NCBI GenBank assembly: GCA_039619475.1
Contig: CM077115.1
Span: 534,472,315-534,536,314 of the forward strand
DNA length: 64,000 nt
Direction of reading: 5' to 3'
DNA from: Icerya purchasi
Lineage: Eukaryota; Arthropoda; Insecta; Hemiptera; Monophlebidae
Below the pieces are notes generated by a model. The model saw only the letters and a list, made by a program, of their open reading frames with translations, was not told where the DNA came from and ran no database searches. Positions 20,121 to 33,396 of the stretch are shown here, piece by piece (the stretch's first letter is position 1; each line of letters opens with the position of its first letter). The translations under genes and the position numbers were made by a program.

Positions 20121-22731
20121 CAACATTAAATCAAACACAAACTCTGAGCTTCTATATGACCTAATATATAGTAATGATTTAATCATAATTAATGGGAATA
20201 CTCCTACATTTGAAAACTACAATGGTAAAAGTGTTATCGATTACCTCATAGTCACTCATAAAATTAAAACCCTGTTTAATATTAAAATACACTATGCGGA
20301 ACTCACCCCTCACAAATGCTTTTCTATTCGATTAAATGTCAGTATGATCAACGAAAATAAAACCCTATTTCTCAAGGATAATATCAATAAAACTGTACAG
20401 AACATAGATTCATGCAAAACTTCTCTTGACCTCGATGACACCGTTACATCCATTAACTCTTACCTAATTGAGAAAATTTATAATACTTCACGAATAGCCA
20501 AGCCAGAAATTAATGATTGGTGGACACAAGACCTTCAAAAACGTAAGCTACAGATTAACAAAATTAGGAAAATCAAAAATAAAACAAAGAACCCATTGAA
20601 ACTAGTTATTACTAATGCCATCCTAAAAACACTAAACCAGAATTATAAAAAATCAATCATGCAAGCTAAATTGAAATCCTTTAAACGCTTTATTTCAGAA
20701 TCTAGTGCCTGGGGCAAACCATACAAATTTCTTTTAGAAAAATACAAACAAATTGAAATCCCTGATATCAAACTCCAAAATAGGAAAATCACCGATGATA
20801 AAGAAAAATGTAATGCCTTTCTAAACCACTTCTTACCACTAAAGGGAGACCATAAATTAAACATAATTCAATCCACTCCTCCCAACAGACTTCACGTAAG
20901 CCAATATACACTGAACCAAATAATTAAATCACTCTGCAACAAGAAAGCTGCTGGGAGTGACAAGATCACAAACAGAATAGTTAAACAAATTAATACTCAC
21001 TTTCCAAATTTATTCTACAATATCATTAATAAATGCCTTCAATTAGAACTCTTCCCCACAGCTTGGAAAATCGCTGATCTAGTCCTAATACAAAAACCTG
21101 GCAAAACACCAACAGAAGTCACAGCCTATCGGCCAATTTCACTACTTAACTCTTGTGTAAAAGTGTATGAAAAAGTGATAAATCAAATCCTAACAACAGA
21201 AATTACAGAAAAACAAACACTACACCCAAACCAGTTTGGTTTCAGATATGGTCACTCTGCCGAAGGCGCAGTATATAAACTAACTTCATCTATTAGAGAC
21301 TGTCTCACTAATGGATGCACACCACTTGTTATATCTTTTGACATCAGAGGTGCATTCGACAATTGTAAGTGGTCGGCCATTATTCATATACTACAAGACA
21401 ACAAAATTAATCCATCTGTAATAAATATTATAATTAGCTATTTTCAGAACCGCTATGCGCGCCTAAAAATTAACTTGGCCTCGTCCATCAAAAAGTTATC
21501 CTGCGGTGTTCCCCAGGGATCAGTCCTGGCACCAACACTGTGGAACATACTCTATTCTAAAGTCCACAATGAAATTGAACTCTTCTGTAAAACACTAAAC
21601 ATTGATTGCGATCTAATATCCTATGCAGATGACTTGTGCATACTATTCAACATTAAGCGCTACACAAATCTGAGTAAAATCTCTGCTGTGTGTAAAAAGC
21701 TTAAGGGCACAATAACTGACCTGGGTCTTACATTCGCGGTGGAAAAATGTGAAGCAATCATATTTGGAAACCAATAAAGGCTTAGAGATATTGAACAAAC
21801 TGCAGCCATTTCTGACCAACCAATTAAAATTGTCAACAAAATAAAATATCTCGGGATCACTCTTGACCATAAATTACGGTTCCTCTCACACCTGGAAAAT
21901 ATCCACCGCAAATGTAACCTAACTTACGACAAATTACGTATCCTAACACCAAACAACTTTGGAATTCGACACAAAGAGAGGGTCATCTTATATAAAGGAC
22001 TGATCCAGTCTATGTTCGGATATGGAGCAGCAATTTATATCAACCATAGAATACTTAATAAAGTCACCAAGTACCAAAGGAAATACCTACTAAATATATC
22101 ATCCCTGTATAAAACAGCCCCTACATCAGCAGCATGTATCATAGCTAACATCCTGCCTCTTGACTTATTTCTCATCGGAAGGGCTATCCTAAGTGAATAT
22201 AGAATCACACTAAACTTAAACAATGTCAAATTACTAAAATTTATGCAACACAATACCCTAATCACAGATCTTGGCACCAAGCCACCAGTTATCAAACTGA
22301 AAACCTGTCTTAAAAATATTTTAATTGACATGTGGCAGTTGCGATGGGAGAGGGAGATTACAGGCAGAAAAACCTTTATTTTTTTCCCTAACATTCGGCA
22401 AAAACTTAAATTGTCAAACCTTGCAATAACTTTCTTCAATGCACAGGTACTCTCTGGACATGGAAACTTCGGAGAATACCTAAATCGATTCAAGATTAAA
22501 TCTATGCCACATTGTCAGTATTGTGAACGAAATGAAACTGATGATATATATCATACTATTTTTAAATGTGGAGCCTTTAAAGAGCTACGACAACAATACA
22601 AAATTAGTGAAAACACCCCACTTCTACTGAATACTCAAAATGCAAAACACCTCCTAGAATATTTCCATGTTACTATGAAAAAGAAACTGACACTAAACCC
22701 GCAAGTACCTGATCAATCCTCTCCTAGTTAA
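20121..22731 (+). pseudogene. LINE D ORF2 (endonuclease end, reverse transcriptase, CCHC)
   Basis: One continuous frame with a single in-frame TAA at 21775-21777. The start is the C-terminal part of an APE-type endonuclease (LLYDLIYSNDLIIINGN, SVIDYLIV). A basic linker follows, then the RT: KPGKTPTEVTAYRPISLLNS, SFDIRGAFDN, CGVPQGSVLAPTLWNILY and SYADDLCILF (21622-21633). After the stop comes the thumb (YLGITLDHKL) and a CCHC finger near the end (CQYCERNETDDIYHTIFKC). Closely related to the ORF2 at 33362-35920, but it retains the roughly 165-residue thumb region that copy lacks. Confidence 0.9.
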
Positions 22732-22942
22732 AATATATCATAATAAGTGAATTATAAATCTCAGTAACTTTGTATGTAAATATTATTTTGTTACATTCAG
22801 TGACTATGTATTATCATCACTGATGTAACACATGTTTATAACTATTAGCGTTCGTAATAACATTGATTTATTTTATGCGTATATATATTATTAAAATAAA
22901 ATTGTCCCATCGGGAATATCCGAAATGGGGGAAAAAAAAATA
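20121..22942 (+). mobile_element. R1-like LINE D, 5'-truncated
   Basis: Plus-strand LINE beginning within the endonuclease domain at a head-to-head junction with LINE F. It runs through reverse transcriptase and C-terminal finger, about 200 bp of 3' untranslated region, a terminal hairpin (CCCATCGG-gaatat-CCGAAATGGG, about 22907-22929), an A-run and then the AAT array at 22943. Confidence 0.88.

Positions 22943-22990
<48 letters not shown>
22943..22990 (+). repeat. (AAT)n microsatellite between LINE D and LINE copy A
   Basis: Uninterrupted AAT repeats of about 48 bp between the A-run of plus-strand LINE D and the 3' terminus of minus-strand CR1-like copy A. Confidence 0.97.
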
Positions 22991-23349
22991 TCAATTCAAT
23001 TTATTTATTATTATTATTACAAAATTTCACAAATGCGCTAAAAGTAGCGCGAATAGTGAAAAACAAAAAGTAAAATTAAACATAATATCTTCGAATTACA
23101 ATGAAGTGCGAATATAGCGATAAAAGCATGACATAACTGAGATAATAATAAATACGAAAATTAAAAATAACATATACGGATTACAAATGAAGTGCGAAAT
23201 ATAGCGATAAATGCATGAAATTAAATGAAGTAATGATAAAAATATATTATAATCAGTTGAATTGAAACAAAATAAAAATTGTTTGTATAAATATGTTGAA
23301 AACAGGAGAAAAGTATATAAATGATTAAATAAAAAAATAAAAAAATAAA
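22991..23349 (-). mobile_element. CR1-like LINE copy A (3' fragment)
   Basis: Minus-strand 3' untranslated fragment. The plus strand starts TTCAATTCAATTTATT, then TTACAAAATTTCACAAATGCGCTAAAAGTAGCGC, which aligns with the 3' end of the full-length copy at 23416 (TTACAAAACCCACAAATGCGCTATATAGCGC). The GCGCTA/TAGCGC hairpin is conserved. Inside, a segment with GAAGTGCGAATATAGCGATAAA is duplicated about 84 bp apart (about 23100 and 23185). No coding sequence; severely 5'-truncated. Confidence 0.8.

Positions 23350-23415
<66 letters not shown>
23350..23415 (+). repeat. (AAT)n microsatellite between LINE copies A and B
   Basis: About 66 bp of AAT repeats, directly followed by the CAAAT-repeat 3' tail of LINE copy B. 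Confidence 0.97.
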
Positions 23416-24102
23416 CAAATCAAATCAAATCAAATCAAATCTTTATTATTATTATTGTTGTTACAAAACCCACAAATGCGCTATATAGCGCGAGTAGTGG
23501 AATTTGAATCAAAAATTAAAAAAAAAGAAATTACAATAATCAAATACCACAGAAATAATTAGAATGAAATTTCTGAGTAGTTAAATGAAATAGCACTTAC
23601 AAAAAAACAAACAAATATATGAATAATATGAATTAAATAAAAATTAAAATGAAGCTATCATAAACGTAACGAAATTAAATTTATCAGAATATAAATCTAT
23701 AGATTAAGTTTAAAATTTATATATTATTAACCTTTCACCAACGCAGCCCACACATTCTTACAAAATTTCAGCTCTAACATGTACTACAGTTGTAATAACC
23801 AAATAGAATAAAATAAAATAAAAGACAAATAATAAATAAATAAATAAATAAAATAAAAATAAAAATAAATAAAAAAATAAACAAAACGATACAAAATAAA
23901 ATAAATTAAAGAAATGAATAACGAAATATGATGAGTAAAATGAAATGGTAACCTTAATGTAAACCCATAAAAAGCATACATTAAAATTTAGTACCCAAAT
24001 AACGACATATTAAAATTTATTAATATTAATATTCTAATTTACAAAACACTTGACTAAACCTCGGTAGTTAAAAAAAATTAAATACAGGAAGATGTAACTC
24101 TG

Positions 24103-26916
24103 CTATTTTAATCTGTTATGTAATATATAATTAATTATTCGCTTACGTCTCTTTTTGAAATTTATTAAATCAATTTTTAGATCACGAGGTAAAGAGTTAA
24201 ATAGTTTGGCTCCATTGTATATAGTTTGCATGCGGGAGTGGTATTTATTGAACCGTGGAACAAAGGCAGAGTCTGTATTGGTTGATCTTGTTATTGAATT
24301 TGTAGTTTCTACTTGAAATTTAGTCTTGTATTTAAAAACAAAGTTTATAGTTTGCAGGGTATATAATTCTTTCACACATAAAAGATCTTTGTTAGAAGGG
24401 GAACCCACTATTTTAATTACCGCTTTTTGTAAATTTTCTATAGCACATATATGAGCAGACGCTGTACCTCCCCAATGTATAATACCATAACCAAGCACAG
24501 ACTGGTACAGTCCTAAGTAGAGTCTCCGCAAGTGATCAGATGAGAAAAATTCTCTTAAATAATAGAAAATATAATTTAATCTCCTCAACTTTTTTTCACA
24601 ATAAGAGGTGTGCTTGTGCCACGTGAGTTTGCTATCTATTAACAAGCCCAAGTATTTTATTTCATGTACTCGGTTAATAGTAATGCTATTGTTATGTGAG
24701 ATTCGGAAGTTTTCCCATAAATTCGGAGCTTGGTGCGTGTAAATCATAAATTTGGTTTTGTTTTCGTTTAGAACTAATTTGTTATGCTGCATCCAATAAA
24801 ATATTTTATTAACATCCTGCTGTATTGACTCTTGTAGTTTATCGGGAAAACGTGAGTTCATAACTAACACTGTATCGTCGGCGTAAGTAAAGATTTTTCC
24901 ATTTACTTGCAAGTTACACAAGTCATTTATGTATATTAAAAATAAATAAGGACCCAGAATACTGCCCTGCGGGACACCAGACTCTTGCATAATACTGTTG
25001 CTGTAGGTACCATTTATTTTTGTTACATTCTTTCTTTTAGTGAGATAAGATCGGAACCAGTTATATATATTTCCTCTAAATCCGCAAGCATAAAGTTTTT
25101 TTAGTAATATGTCATGGTTGACTGTGTCAAATGCTTTTCGTATGTCGAAGTATACCGCTGAAACAGATCTGCCCTCTTCTAAATGTTTAGTAATGTAAGT
25201 AATATGCTCAAAGATGGCTACATCCGTTCCTATGGTTGGCAAAAATCCATATTGGTTAATACTAAAGAAGTTTTGATCTTGCAAGAAATTTAAGAGAATT
25301 TTTTTTACACATTTCTCAAATACTTTCGAAATAGTGGAAGTTATACATATTGGCCTATAGTTTGACATTTCTTTTTTATTACCACCTTTGTATACCGGTA
25401 CTAAGATTCCCGTTTTTAATGCATCAGGAAATATCCCGGCATTAATAGATTCATTAAACAAATAGCATAGCGGCTTAATGAAATAACTAATATTGTCTTT
25501 AATTATTTTTACGGAGATCCCGTCAAGCCCGAAGGAAGATTTATTCGGTAAAGATAATATAGCAATTTTGATATCGTCCTCTGTGAAATTAATAAAAGCA
25601 AATGAGTTTAGACTTACAGAGGAAAACGATTCATCCATTATCGGACCACTGTTGTTATAATTTTTAGAAATCTGTTTTACAGATTCACTGAAATACGTAT
25701 TGAAATGTTCAGCAACTGTATGTTCATTACCATTTACTTTTATTGTAGCTCCTTCAACTGCGATATCTTCAATTCCATGAGAGTCTCTTCCAATTGTATT
25801 TTTAACTACATACCAATAATCTCTTTGATTCTGTTGACATTTATCTAAAAGACCTGTATAATACTGTTTTTTACTTCTTCTAACAGCTTGTTGAACCTTT
25901 TTGGATGCAGTTCTGTAGCTATTTAATAACACCTGATTATTTGGAGAATGTTTAAGTAATTCATAAGCTTCATTTTTAATTTTAATTAAACGTATTACTT
26001 CATTTGTTACCCATGGCGAACGCTTACGCTCCTTAGATTTAGAATTTATGTCTCTTTTACAACGGTTTATAATAGTAGAAATTTGATGGATGAACCAATC
26101 AAATTTTTCATTTGCCGAAGCAGAACTTAAATATATCGGAGTAACGTTGCATTTATATAATTCTTTTTGGAAAAGTTGTTTATGGAAAAAGTAGTTATTG
26201 GAACCTTTTAGTTTTAATTTAGCGCTAGATTGCAACATGAACTCTACACTTACGCCATAATGGTCAGAGAAGTCAAAATCAATAGTTTTTAATGAATAGG
26301 TCGAGTTAAATAAATTACTATTAAGTCCACGAATGAAAACGTGGTCCAAACATGAAGTATAATTTTCCCCAGGTCGTTTATAGGTTGGTTGATTTACAAC
26401 ACTAATAAATCCATTGGAATATAATAAGTTCAGATAATCGTTACAGCTTTGATCATTTAACAAATTTATGTTCATATCACCCGTTATTATACAGTTATTG
26501 GATAAATTATCAATGATTTTAGTTAATTCCGCGATGAAGTCTTGGTACCTGGAATCACAAAATCTATAAACACAAATAATTGTAATGTTACTTTTGGAAG
26601 TAGTGCAAAGAGATAATCCTAGTATATTGCCAGTCTCTATAGTTAGATTGATAGTATTATATTGAATCCAGTCGGCAACGTAAACAATTACACCTCCCGA
26701 TCTTCTGTCTTCATTGCACTGAGCTACTGCTATGTAACCCGGGATATGAAGTCGACTTACCTCTTCACTGTAAAGCCAAATTTCAGTGAAGACAATAATT
26801 TGATAATTCGTGGTAAGTTGTCGTAGGTAAATATTAATATGATCAAAATGTTTTCGTAGACTTCTAATATTCATGACAAATAATTGTAGCGTTTTCAATT
26901 CCATGACAAAGAACAA
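24103..26916 (-). CDS. CR1-like LINE ORF2: endonuclease plus reverse transcriptase, intact
   Basis: 937 residues (alternative start at Met5). APE-type endonuclease at residues 9-230: Glu45 (FTEIW), GDMN at 146-149, LDHVF at 190-194 and SDH at 217-219, all expected active-site residues. Reverse transcriptase at about 500-770: VPVYKGG, NYRPICITSTISKVFEK, YFDIRKAFDTVNH (Asp591), SGVPQGSILGPYLF and YADD at 678-681. The C-terminal segment (RFNKYHSRMQ..KLFNSLP) is typical of CR1/jockey-group proteins. No RNase H. It nicks target DNA and reverse-transcribes the element RNA in place. Complete and without stops, so possibly active. Family placement to CR1/Daphne is by motif memory, not alignment. Confidence 0.93.
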   Translation of the reverse strand: MFFVMELKTLQLFVMNIRSLRKHFDHINIYLRQLTTNYQIIVFTEIWLYSEEVSRLHIPGYIAVAQCNEDRRSGGVIVYVADWIQYNTINLTIETGNILGLSLCTTSKSNITIICVYRFCDSRYQDFIAELTKIIDNLSNNCIITGDMNINLLNDQSCNDYLNLLYSNGFISVVNQPTYKRPGENYTSCLDHVFIRGLNSNLFNSTYSLKTIDFDFSDHYGVSVEFMLQSSAKLKLKGSNNYFFHKQLFQKELYKCNVTPIYLSSASANEKFDWFIHQISTIINRCKRDINSKSKERKRSPWVTNEVIRLIKIKNEAYELLKHSPNNQVLLNSYRTASKKVQQAVRRSKKQYYTGLLDKCQQNQRDYWYVVKNTIGRDSHGIEDIAVEGATIKVNGNEHTVAEHFNTYFSESVKQISKNYNNSGPIMDESFSSVSLNSFAFINFTEDDIKIAILSLPNKSSFGLDGISVKIIKDNISYFIKPLCYLFNESINAGIFPDALKTGILVPVYKGGNKKEMSNYRPICITSTISKVFEKCVKKILLNFLQDQNFFSINQYGFLPTIGTDVAIFEHITYITKHLEEGRSVSAVYFDIRKAFDTVNHDILLKKLYACGFRGNIYNWFRSYLTKRKNVTKINGTYSNSIMQESGVPQGSILGPYLFLIYINDLCNLQVNGKIFTYADDTVLVMNSRFPDKLQESIQQDVNKIFYWMQHNKLVLNENKTKFMIYTHQAPNLWENFRISHNNSITINRVHEIKYLGLLIDSKLTWHKHTSYCEKKLRRLNYIFYYLREFFSSDHLRRLYLGLYQSVLGYGIIHWGGTASAHICAIENLQKAVIKIVGSPSNKDLLCVKELYTLQTINFVFKYKTKFQVETTNSITRSTNTDSAFVPRFNKYHSRMQTIYNGAKLFNSLPRDLKIDLINFKKRRKRIINYILHNRLK

Positions 26917-27685
26917 AAATTAAAAGTAAAAATAGAAAGAATTATCAATAAGCGTATTAGATTAATCTTCAAAACATTTTTTAGAATTGAATTTTCAAGG
27001 TTAGTAAATAATACGATATTTAAATAGACGAAAAGTAAATATCCATATCCGTAAACGGAGTTTTTGAAATTTAATAGTAGAAATTCATATTTAGATAAAT
27101 GTAGAAATCAAGTTATTGCGAAGTTCGACATAAGTGTAACGTGCGTAACAGTAATATGAGAATAGAGACGATTTGAAACATATGAGAAAATTAAATAAAA
27201 AAATTAAAATCAAAATGTTTTCCAAACAGGTAAAATTAAGAAATTAGCTACATTAAATAAATAAACCAAGGTGAAATAAAACAATAAGGAGTGGATTGAA
27301 TAATGATGGAATAATTTAGTACATGGCTATTTATGATACTGATAAATGTAATGTTGAAATGTACTGTTGCATACATAAGATTAAGGTACTAAAAACAAGT
27401 AGGGATTTTAATATAAATAAAAATAATTATAAACTGATGAAAGATGTACGTAAAATTAAGGAAAAATTCTAGTAATTTTTGCCTAAGTAATGAAAATAAA
27501 AATAAATTAAAAATAGAATGGTTACTACTCCTGCCGTACGAATACAAAGTACACAAATACATCTCAGTGCACGTATTGCTACATTCTTCCGGAAAAGCAC
27601 GCACACACACATTACCATATACAAATAATAAAAATAAAACAAAAACAAAAACAAATGGCATACTACGAGATTCAACAGATAATAG
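26917..27685 (-). other. Inter-ORF region of LINE copy B
   Basis: About 770 bp between ORF1 stop and ORF2 start on the minus strand, AT-rich, with no conserved protein motif in any frame. Longer than usual for this kind of LINE, so ORF2 may be expressed by internal initiation, or an insertion may sit here. Confidence 0.5.
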
Positions 27686-28597
27686 TCAATCAGTACTACT
27701 TTTATCAAAGGACTCAATCTGCTCATACGAACGAAGAAGTATAGTTGGCGCTTTCTCATCCCGCCTGCCAAATATCTTCCCATCTCTCGTCCAGATAAAC
27801 TTCCAGCCTTTGTGCTTTAAGCCGCGGGCCGCCGAAAATAAATTACTGTTTTCAGGAGACAGATGTTCGTTCACGTAAATTTTCTGATTTGCCAAGGCGG
27901 TCGGCTCAGTGAAGCCGATGTCTTTCAGCCGCAGACGCTTAGTTCGACAGTCTTTTAAGAAGCAGCACTTGGTCAGGCGCCGGGTAAATTTGACGACCAC
28001 AGCAGCATGCGACTGTTTGCTAGAGCTGGGCAGTCGGTGACATACGCTCAGATCATTTTGATTCAGTTCCGTGCCGGCAGCGACAGCAATCTTCTGCACG
28101 ATATCGTACAGATTTTCATTCGGCAACTGCGGCACGTTCTGTATTATCAGGTTGTCTTTACGCGTGTACTGCTCCAACTTCGAGACACGCTCACGTAGCA
28201 ATACGTTCTCCTGCCGTAACTGACTGTTTTCGACGCGCACCGATTCGAATAGCTGACCGAGTTGCCCGTTCTCGTTGCGCAGCTGATCCACCGACGAGTG
28301 CAAGCTCTCGATACTAGCGTGCAGCGCGGCCACCTCGCTCCGAATGGCCAGCAACAGCTGTTCCGTGCTCTGCTTACTGCTACTGCACTCACCAACGCTT
28401 TTGTCACTGCCTTTCTCAGTTTCGGCGCCGCGACACTCAGGACACTTCCACGCGCCTTTCTTGTTATTGCTCATTTGACGCCAAGTCGATGCTGCTACAC
28501 CACTACACTGGAAGTGCAGTTGTTGCGAACAAAAACTACATGCCGCGTAATCCCCCGCAGCTGGCAACTGTTCGCCGCATTTTCGACACGACGGCAT
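27686..28597 (-). CDS. LINE ORF1: PHD-type finger, coiled coil, FP-like C-terminal domain
   Basis: 303 residues from ATG 28597 (MPSCRKCGEQ), chosen because the zinc finger starts at once; in-frame codons further upstream lack conservation with the 17144 copy. Residues 1-55 form a PHD-type Cys4-His-Cys3 finger (CRKCG, CSFC, HFQC, WKCPEC). A linker is followed by a long heptad-rich coiled coil, about residues 80-150 (LLLAIRSEVAALHASIESLH, QLRQENVLLRERVSKLEQ), likely for trimerisation. From about 155 a nucleic-acid-binding region and a C-terminal domain resembling the baculovirus FP-protein C-terminal fold (GWKFIWTRDGKIFGRRDE) follow. It probably binds LINE RNA. Confidence 0.88.
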   Translation of the reverse strand: MPSCRKCGEQLPAAGDYAACSFCSQQLHFQCSGVAASTWRQMSNNKKGAWKCPECRGAETEKGSDKSVGECSSSKQSTEQLLLAIRSEVAALHASIESLHSSVDQLRNENGQLGQLFESVRVENSQLRQENVLLRERVSKLEQYTRKDNLIIQNVPQLPNENLYDIVQKIAVAAGTELNQNDLSVCHRLPSSSKQSHAAVVVKFTRRLTKCCFLKDCRTKRLRLKDIGFTEPTALANQKIYVNEHLSPENSNLFSAARGLKHKGWKFIWTRDGKIFGRRDEKAPTILLRSYEQIESFDKSSTD

Positions 28598-28823
28598 CTC
28601 TCGATAATTAATACGTAATAATTCTAATTTAACGCACGAAAATTTACTTACTTTTATTTTATAATAACGCAAGTGACAGTGCACTTATATCAACGGCAAT
28701 CGCGTATTCGGAAACTTCTCAGTTAGACAAATGTAAATATTAAAAATTTAACGAGTAAAATTTATAATAACTTTAAACAAAACGTGTTAATTCAAGAGGA
28801 AAGCAAACACGTCCAACCAGCAC

Positions 28824-30985
<2,162 letters not shown>

Positions 30986-31889
30986 GCAGGTATCATACAC
31001 ATACACGCCCGTATACCCAGCATTCACTCTCACAAATACACTCTCACACATTTGGGTATACAAGCTCTCACACTGACACATTCATGCAATTTCTGCCTAT
31101 GCGCTACAGGTGCGCGAGTAGCAGAAAATTTTCGCTTTTACATGTTTGCATGCTACATGGGCGGATTTATGTTGTTTTGCGTAAGATCAAACATAGTAAT
31201 TTGGATTTAAGTGAGTTTTATACACATAAGTTAGCCCATGTTTACACTAAATTAATTAATTATTATCAACTATAATAATTTCTAATACAGTTATTAATTA
31301 TTTTACTTGTGCTCACTTATACCTCCGTCCCCTATAGCTACCATGTACACTTCAACTATAATGTAAATAGAAACTAGTAATAATACAGTTAAAAAAAAAT
31401 ATATATATAACATATATATAATAATAATAATAATAATAAAGAAAATAAAAATAAGAACATCTGTAATAATACTAAGAAAGTGATAATGACAACAATGATA
31501 ACCTTTATTATAACAACCGCAGTAAACGTAACAACCATAACAATAACTGCAATTTTAACAAAAAGTAATAACCATTTAGTAGCTTCGGTCAGAATAATAA
31601 AGATATGATAATTATTATTATTAATGAGTATGATAATAAGAATGTAATCGAAGCAGTTTGGAACAAGAAACTATGGTATATTATGCAGGTAATCAATTAT
31701 TAACTTACGTCTGTATTTATAGTTTCTGAGTTTCATTTTAAAAGTTACTGGGAGAGAGTTAAAAATAACTGGGCCCATATATTTGGCTTGGATTCTTGTA
31801 TGGTACTTTTTATAAGATGGCACTTTGGCTTTCTCATCTGCAGACGCCCTTGTAATTCCAGACCTGGTTACAATATTAAACTTCTGTTC
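30986..31889 (-). mobile_element. CR1-like LINE copy C, 5'-truncated and diverged
   Basis: Minus-strand relative of copies A and B. TGCGCTACAGGTGCGCGAGTAGCAG near 31101 matches the 3' hairpin zone of copy B (TGCGCTATATAGCGCGAGTAGTGG), and 31671-31883 encodes the ORF2 C-terminus. The segment nearest the array (30986-31080) is CA-rich and not matched. An internal AAT tract lies at 31419-31439, and the 5' side ends at another AAT tract (31890-31910). Confidence 0.65.
31671..31883 (-). pseudogene. LINE ORF2 C-terminal fragment
   Basis: About 70 residues (YKKYHTRIQAKYMGPVIFNS..RNYKYRRKLIIDYLHN) aligning with the last 60 residues of the copy B ORF2 (FNKYHSRMQTIYNGAKLFNS..NFKKRRKRIINYILHN). No catalytic domain. 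Confidence 0.85.
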
Positions 31890-31910
31890 AATAATAATAA
31901 TAATAATAAT
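31890..31910 (+). repeat. Short (AAT)n tract
   Basis: Seven AAT units at the 5' edge of LINE copy C and upstream of R1-like LINE E. Confidence 0.95.
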
Positions 31911-32323
31911 CAATCAACGAATGTATCGTGGTCTGCTAATTTACTCTGTGTTTTATATCATATGTGTAGTGCTATTGGACACTTTTTCTTAAGAATTTTT
32001 TTAACAAAAGGTGGGATTTAGCCTACTCTTTTCTTTTCATTAACTGCTGAAATATCCTAACGTACGTTTTTTTCATTATTTACAATATTTTAATGGTGTT
32101 TTGTTCAAATTTATGTGAAGTCTTCTTTTGATTTTCTTTTTTTGACTTTATGCGAATTTAATCTGGTTGCGACGTTGCATTTGCAACAGCGCCTAGTGAA
32201 GTAAGCAGTGCAGTGAGGCTGGTCTCACACTCATCACTATGTGGCTATATACGATGGTAATTACTGTACATTCTTTAACATTTTAGTTTATAAGTGTATA
32301 ATAATTATTATTTATTAGCCATC

Positions 32324-33396
32324 ATGTTAATAGATGAGGGAAACAAAATTATAAATGAAATAACAAATCTCTGTACAAATATTAAGTCTGATATATATTC
32401 TAAATCTTCTAAAAATGTTACTAAGGAACAAAAAGATTCCATTTATCAGAATGCAGAAAAAATTGGCGTATTTCTTTTACAATTATCAGATATATTTAAA
32501 AAAACAAAAAAGGAATTAGAAATTAGTTCAAAAAATATAGAAACAGTAGTATCAGATGTAATTCATAGGAACAAAAAGCCAGAACCAAATTTAAAAACCA
32601 GTTACAGAGATACACTTATTAATAAAAAGCAAAAAAATGAAAACAAAATAATTATTAAAGCAACAAATATAGATGACTTTGATAAAGAGTTGAAAGCAAA
32701 AATTTGCCCCAATAAATTAAATGTAAATATTACTACATATAGAAAATTAAATCAAACCACAGCAATAATAACTACTGATAATGATAGTGACCGGCAAAAA
32801 ATAAATAATGAAATTCAGAATAATATTAACAATGTTAAGGTAGTTATACCAAAGAAATTAGATCCGACAATAGTCATCTTCAGAGCTGATAACTTGGCAG
32901 AAGAAGATATTAAGGAGTACTTTGTTTTAAAAACAAATAAAGAACCAATTAAAATTACAAAGACAAAAATGTGAAAAATAACAGAATTTATGTACGGCTT
33001 CACCCGTCCCAGTATGGATTACTACCACAAGATAAAAAACTACACATTAAATGGGAAAGTTTTCCATTTAATGACGCAACTTCAACAAAAAAATGTACTA
33101 AATGTCACAAATTTGGTCATGTAACTAAATATTGTAAAACTGATATGAACTATATAAACTTTGCAACAAAAGTATTGGAAAAAGGCTCTTGTAGTAACTG
33201 TGTATATAACCATATAAGAAGTTCTAACAAGAACAATAATTTAGATTTAAGTAAGGAAGTAATTCTGGATACTACTTCCAAGAGGTTTGAACATTCTGTC
33301 AATGATCGCTCTTGTCCAATATATGTAAGAAATTATGAATACTCCCTATCACAAACAGACTATGGTGGTGCATGTCCAATATCTAAATGTAGATAA
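32324..33396 (+). pseudogene. LINE E ORF1 (Gag-like, CCHC knuckle), one frameshift
   Basis: Starts at ATG 32324 (MLIDEGNKII; the GTG at 32294 is not a likely start). Residues 1-216 are Lys/Asn-rich. A frameshift near 32970 moves the rest into another frame: RLHPSQYGLLPQ, then CCHC zinc knuckle CTKCHKFGHVTKYC (C-x2-C-x4-H-x4-C) and a second Cys-rich cluster CSNCVYNH. This is the usual ORF1 design of R1-clade and jockey-clade LINEs, which binds element RNA. The 3' end overlaps the ORF2 start. Confidence 0.82.

Larger units (their letters stand above)
23416..28823 (-). mobile_element. CR1-like LINE copy B, apparently full length
   Basis: 5.4 kb minus-strand LINE. 5' leader 28598-28823, ORF1 27686-28597, inter-ORF region, ORF2 24103-26916, then about 690 bp of 3' untranslated region. 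It ends in a GCGCTATATAGCGC palindrome (23478-23491) and a 3' tail of tandem GATTT units rather than poly-A (plus strand CAAATCAAATCAAATC from 23416). A pentamer tail fits the CR1/L2/Daphne side of the LINE tree. Both ends abut AAT arrays (23350-23415 and 28824 onward). Both ORFs are open. Confidence 0.9.
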
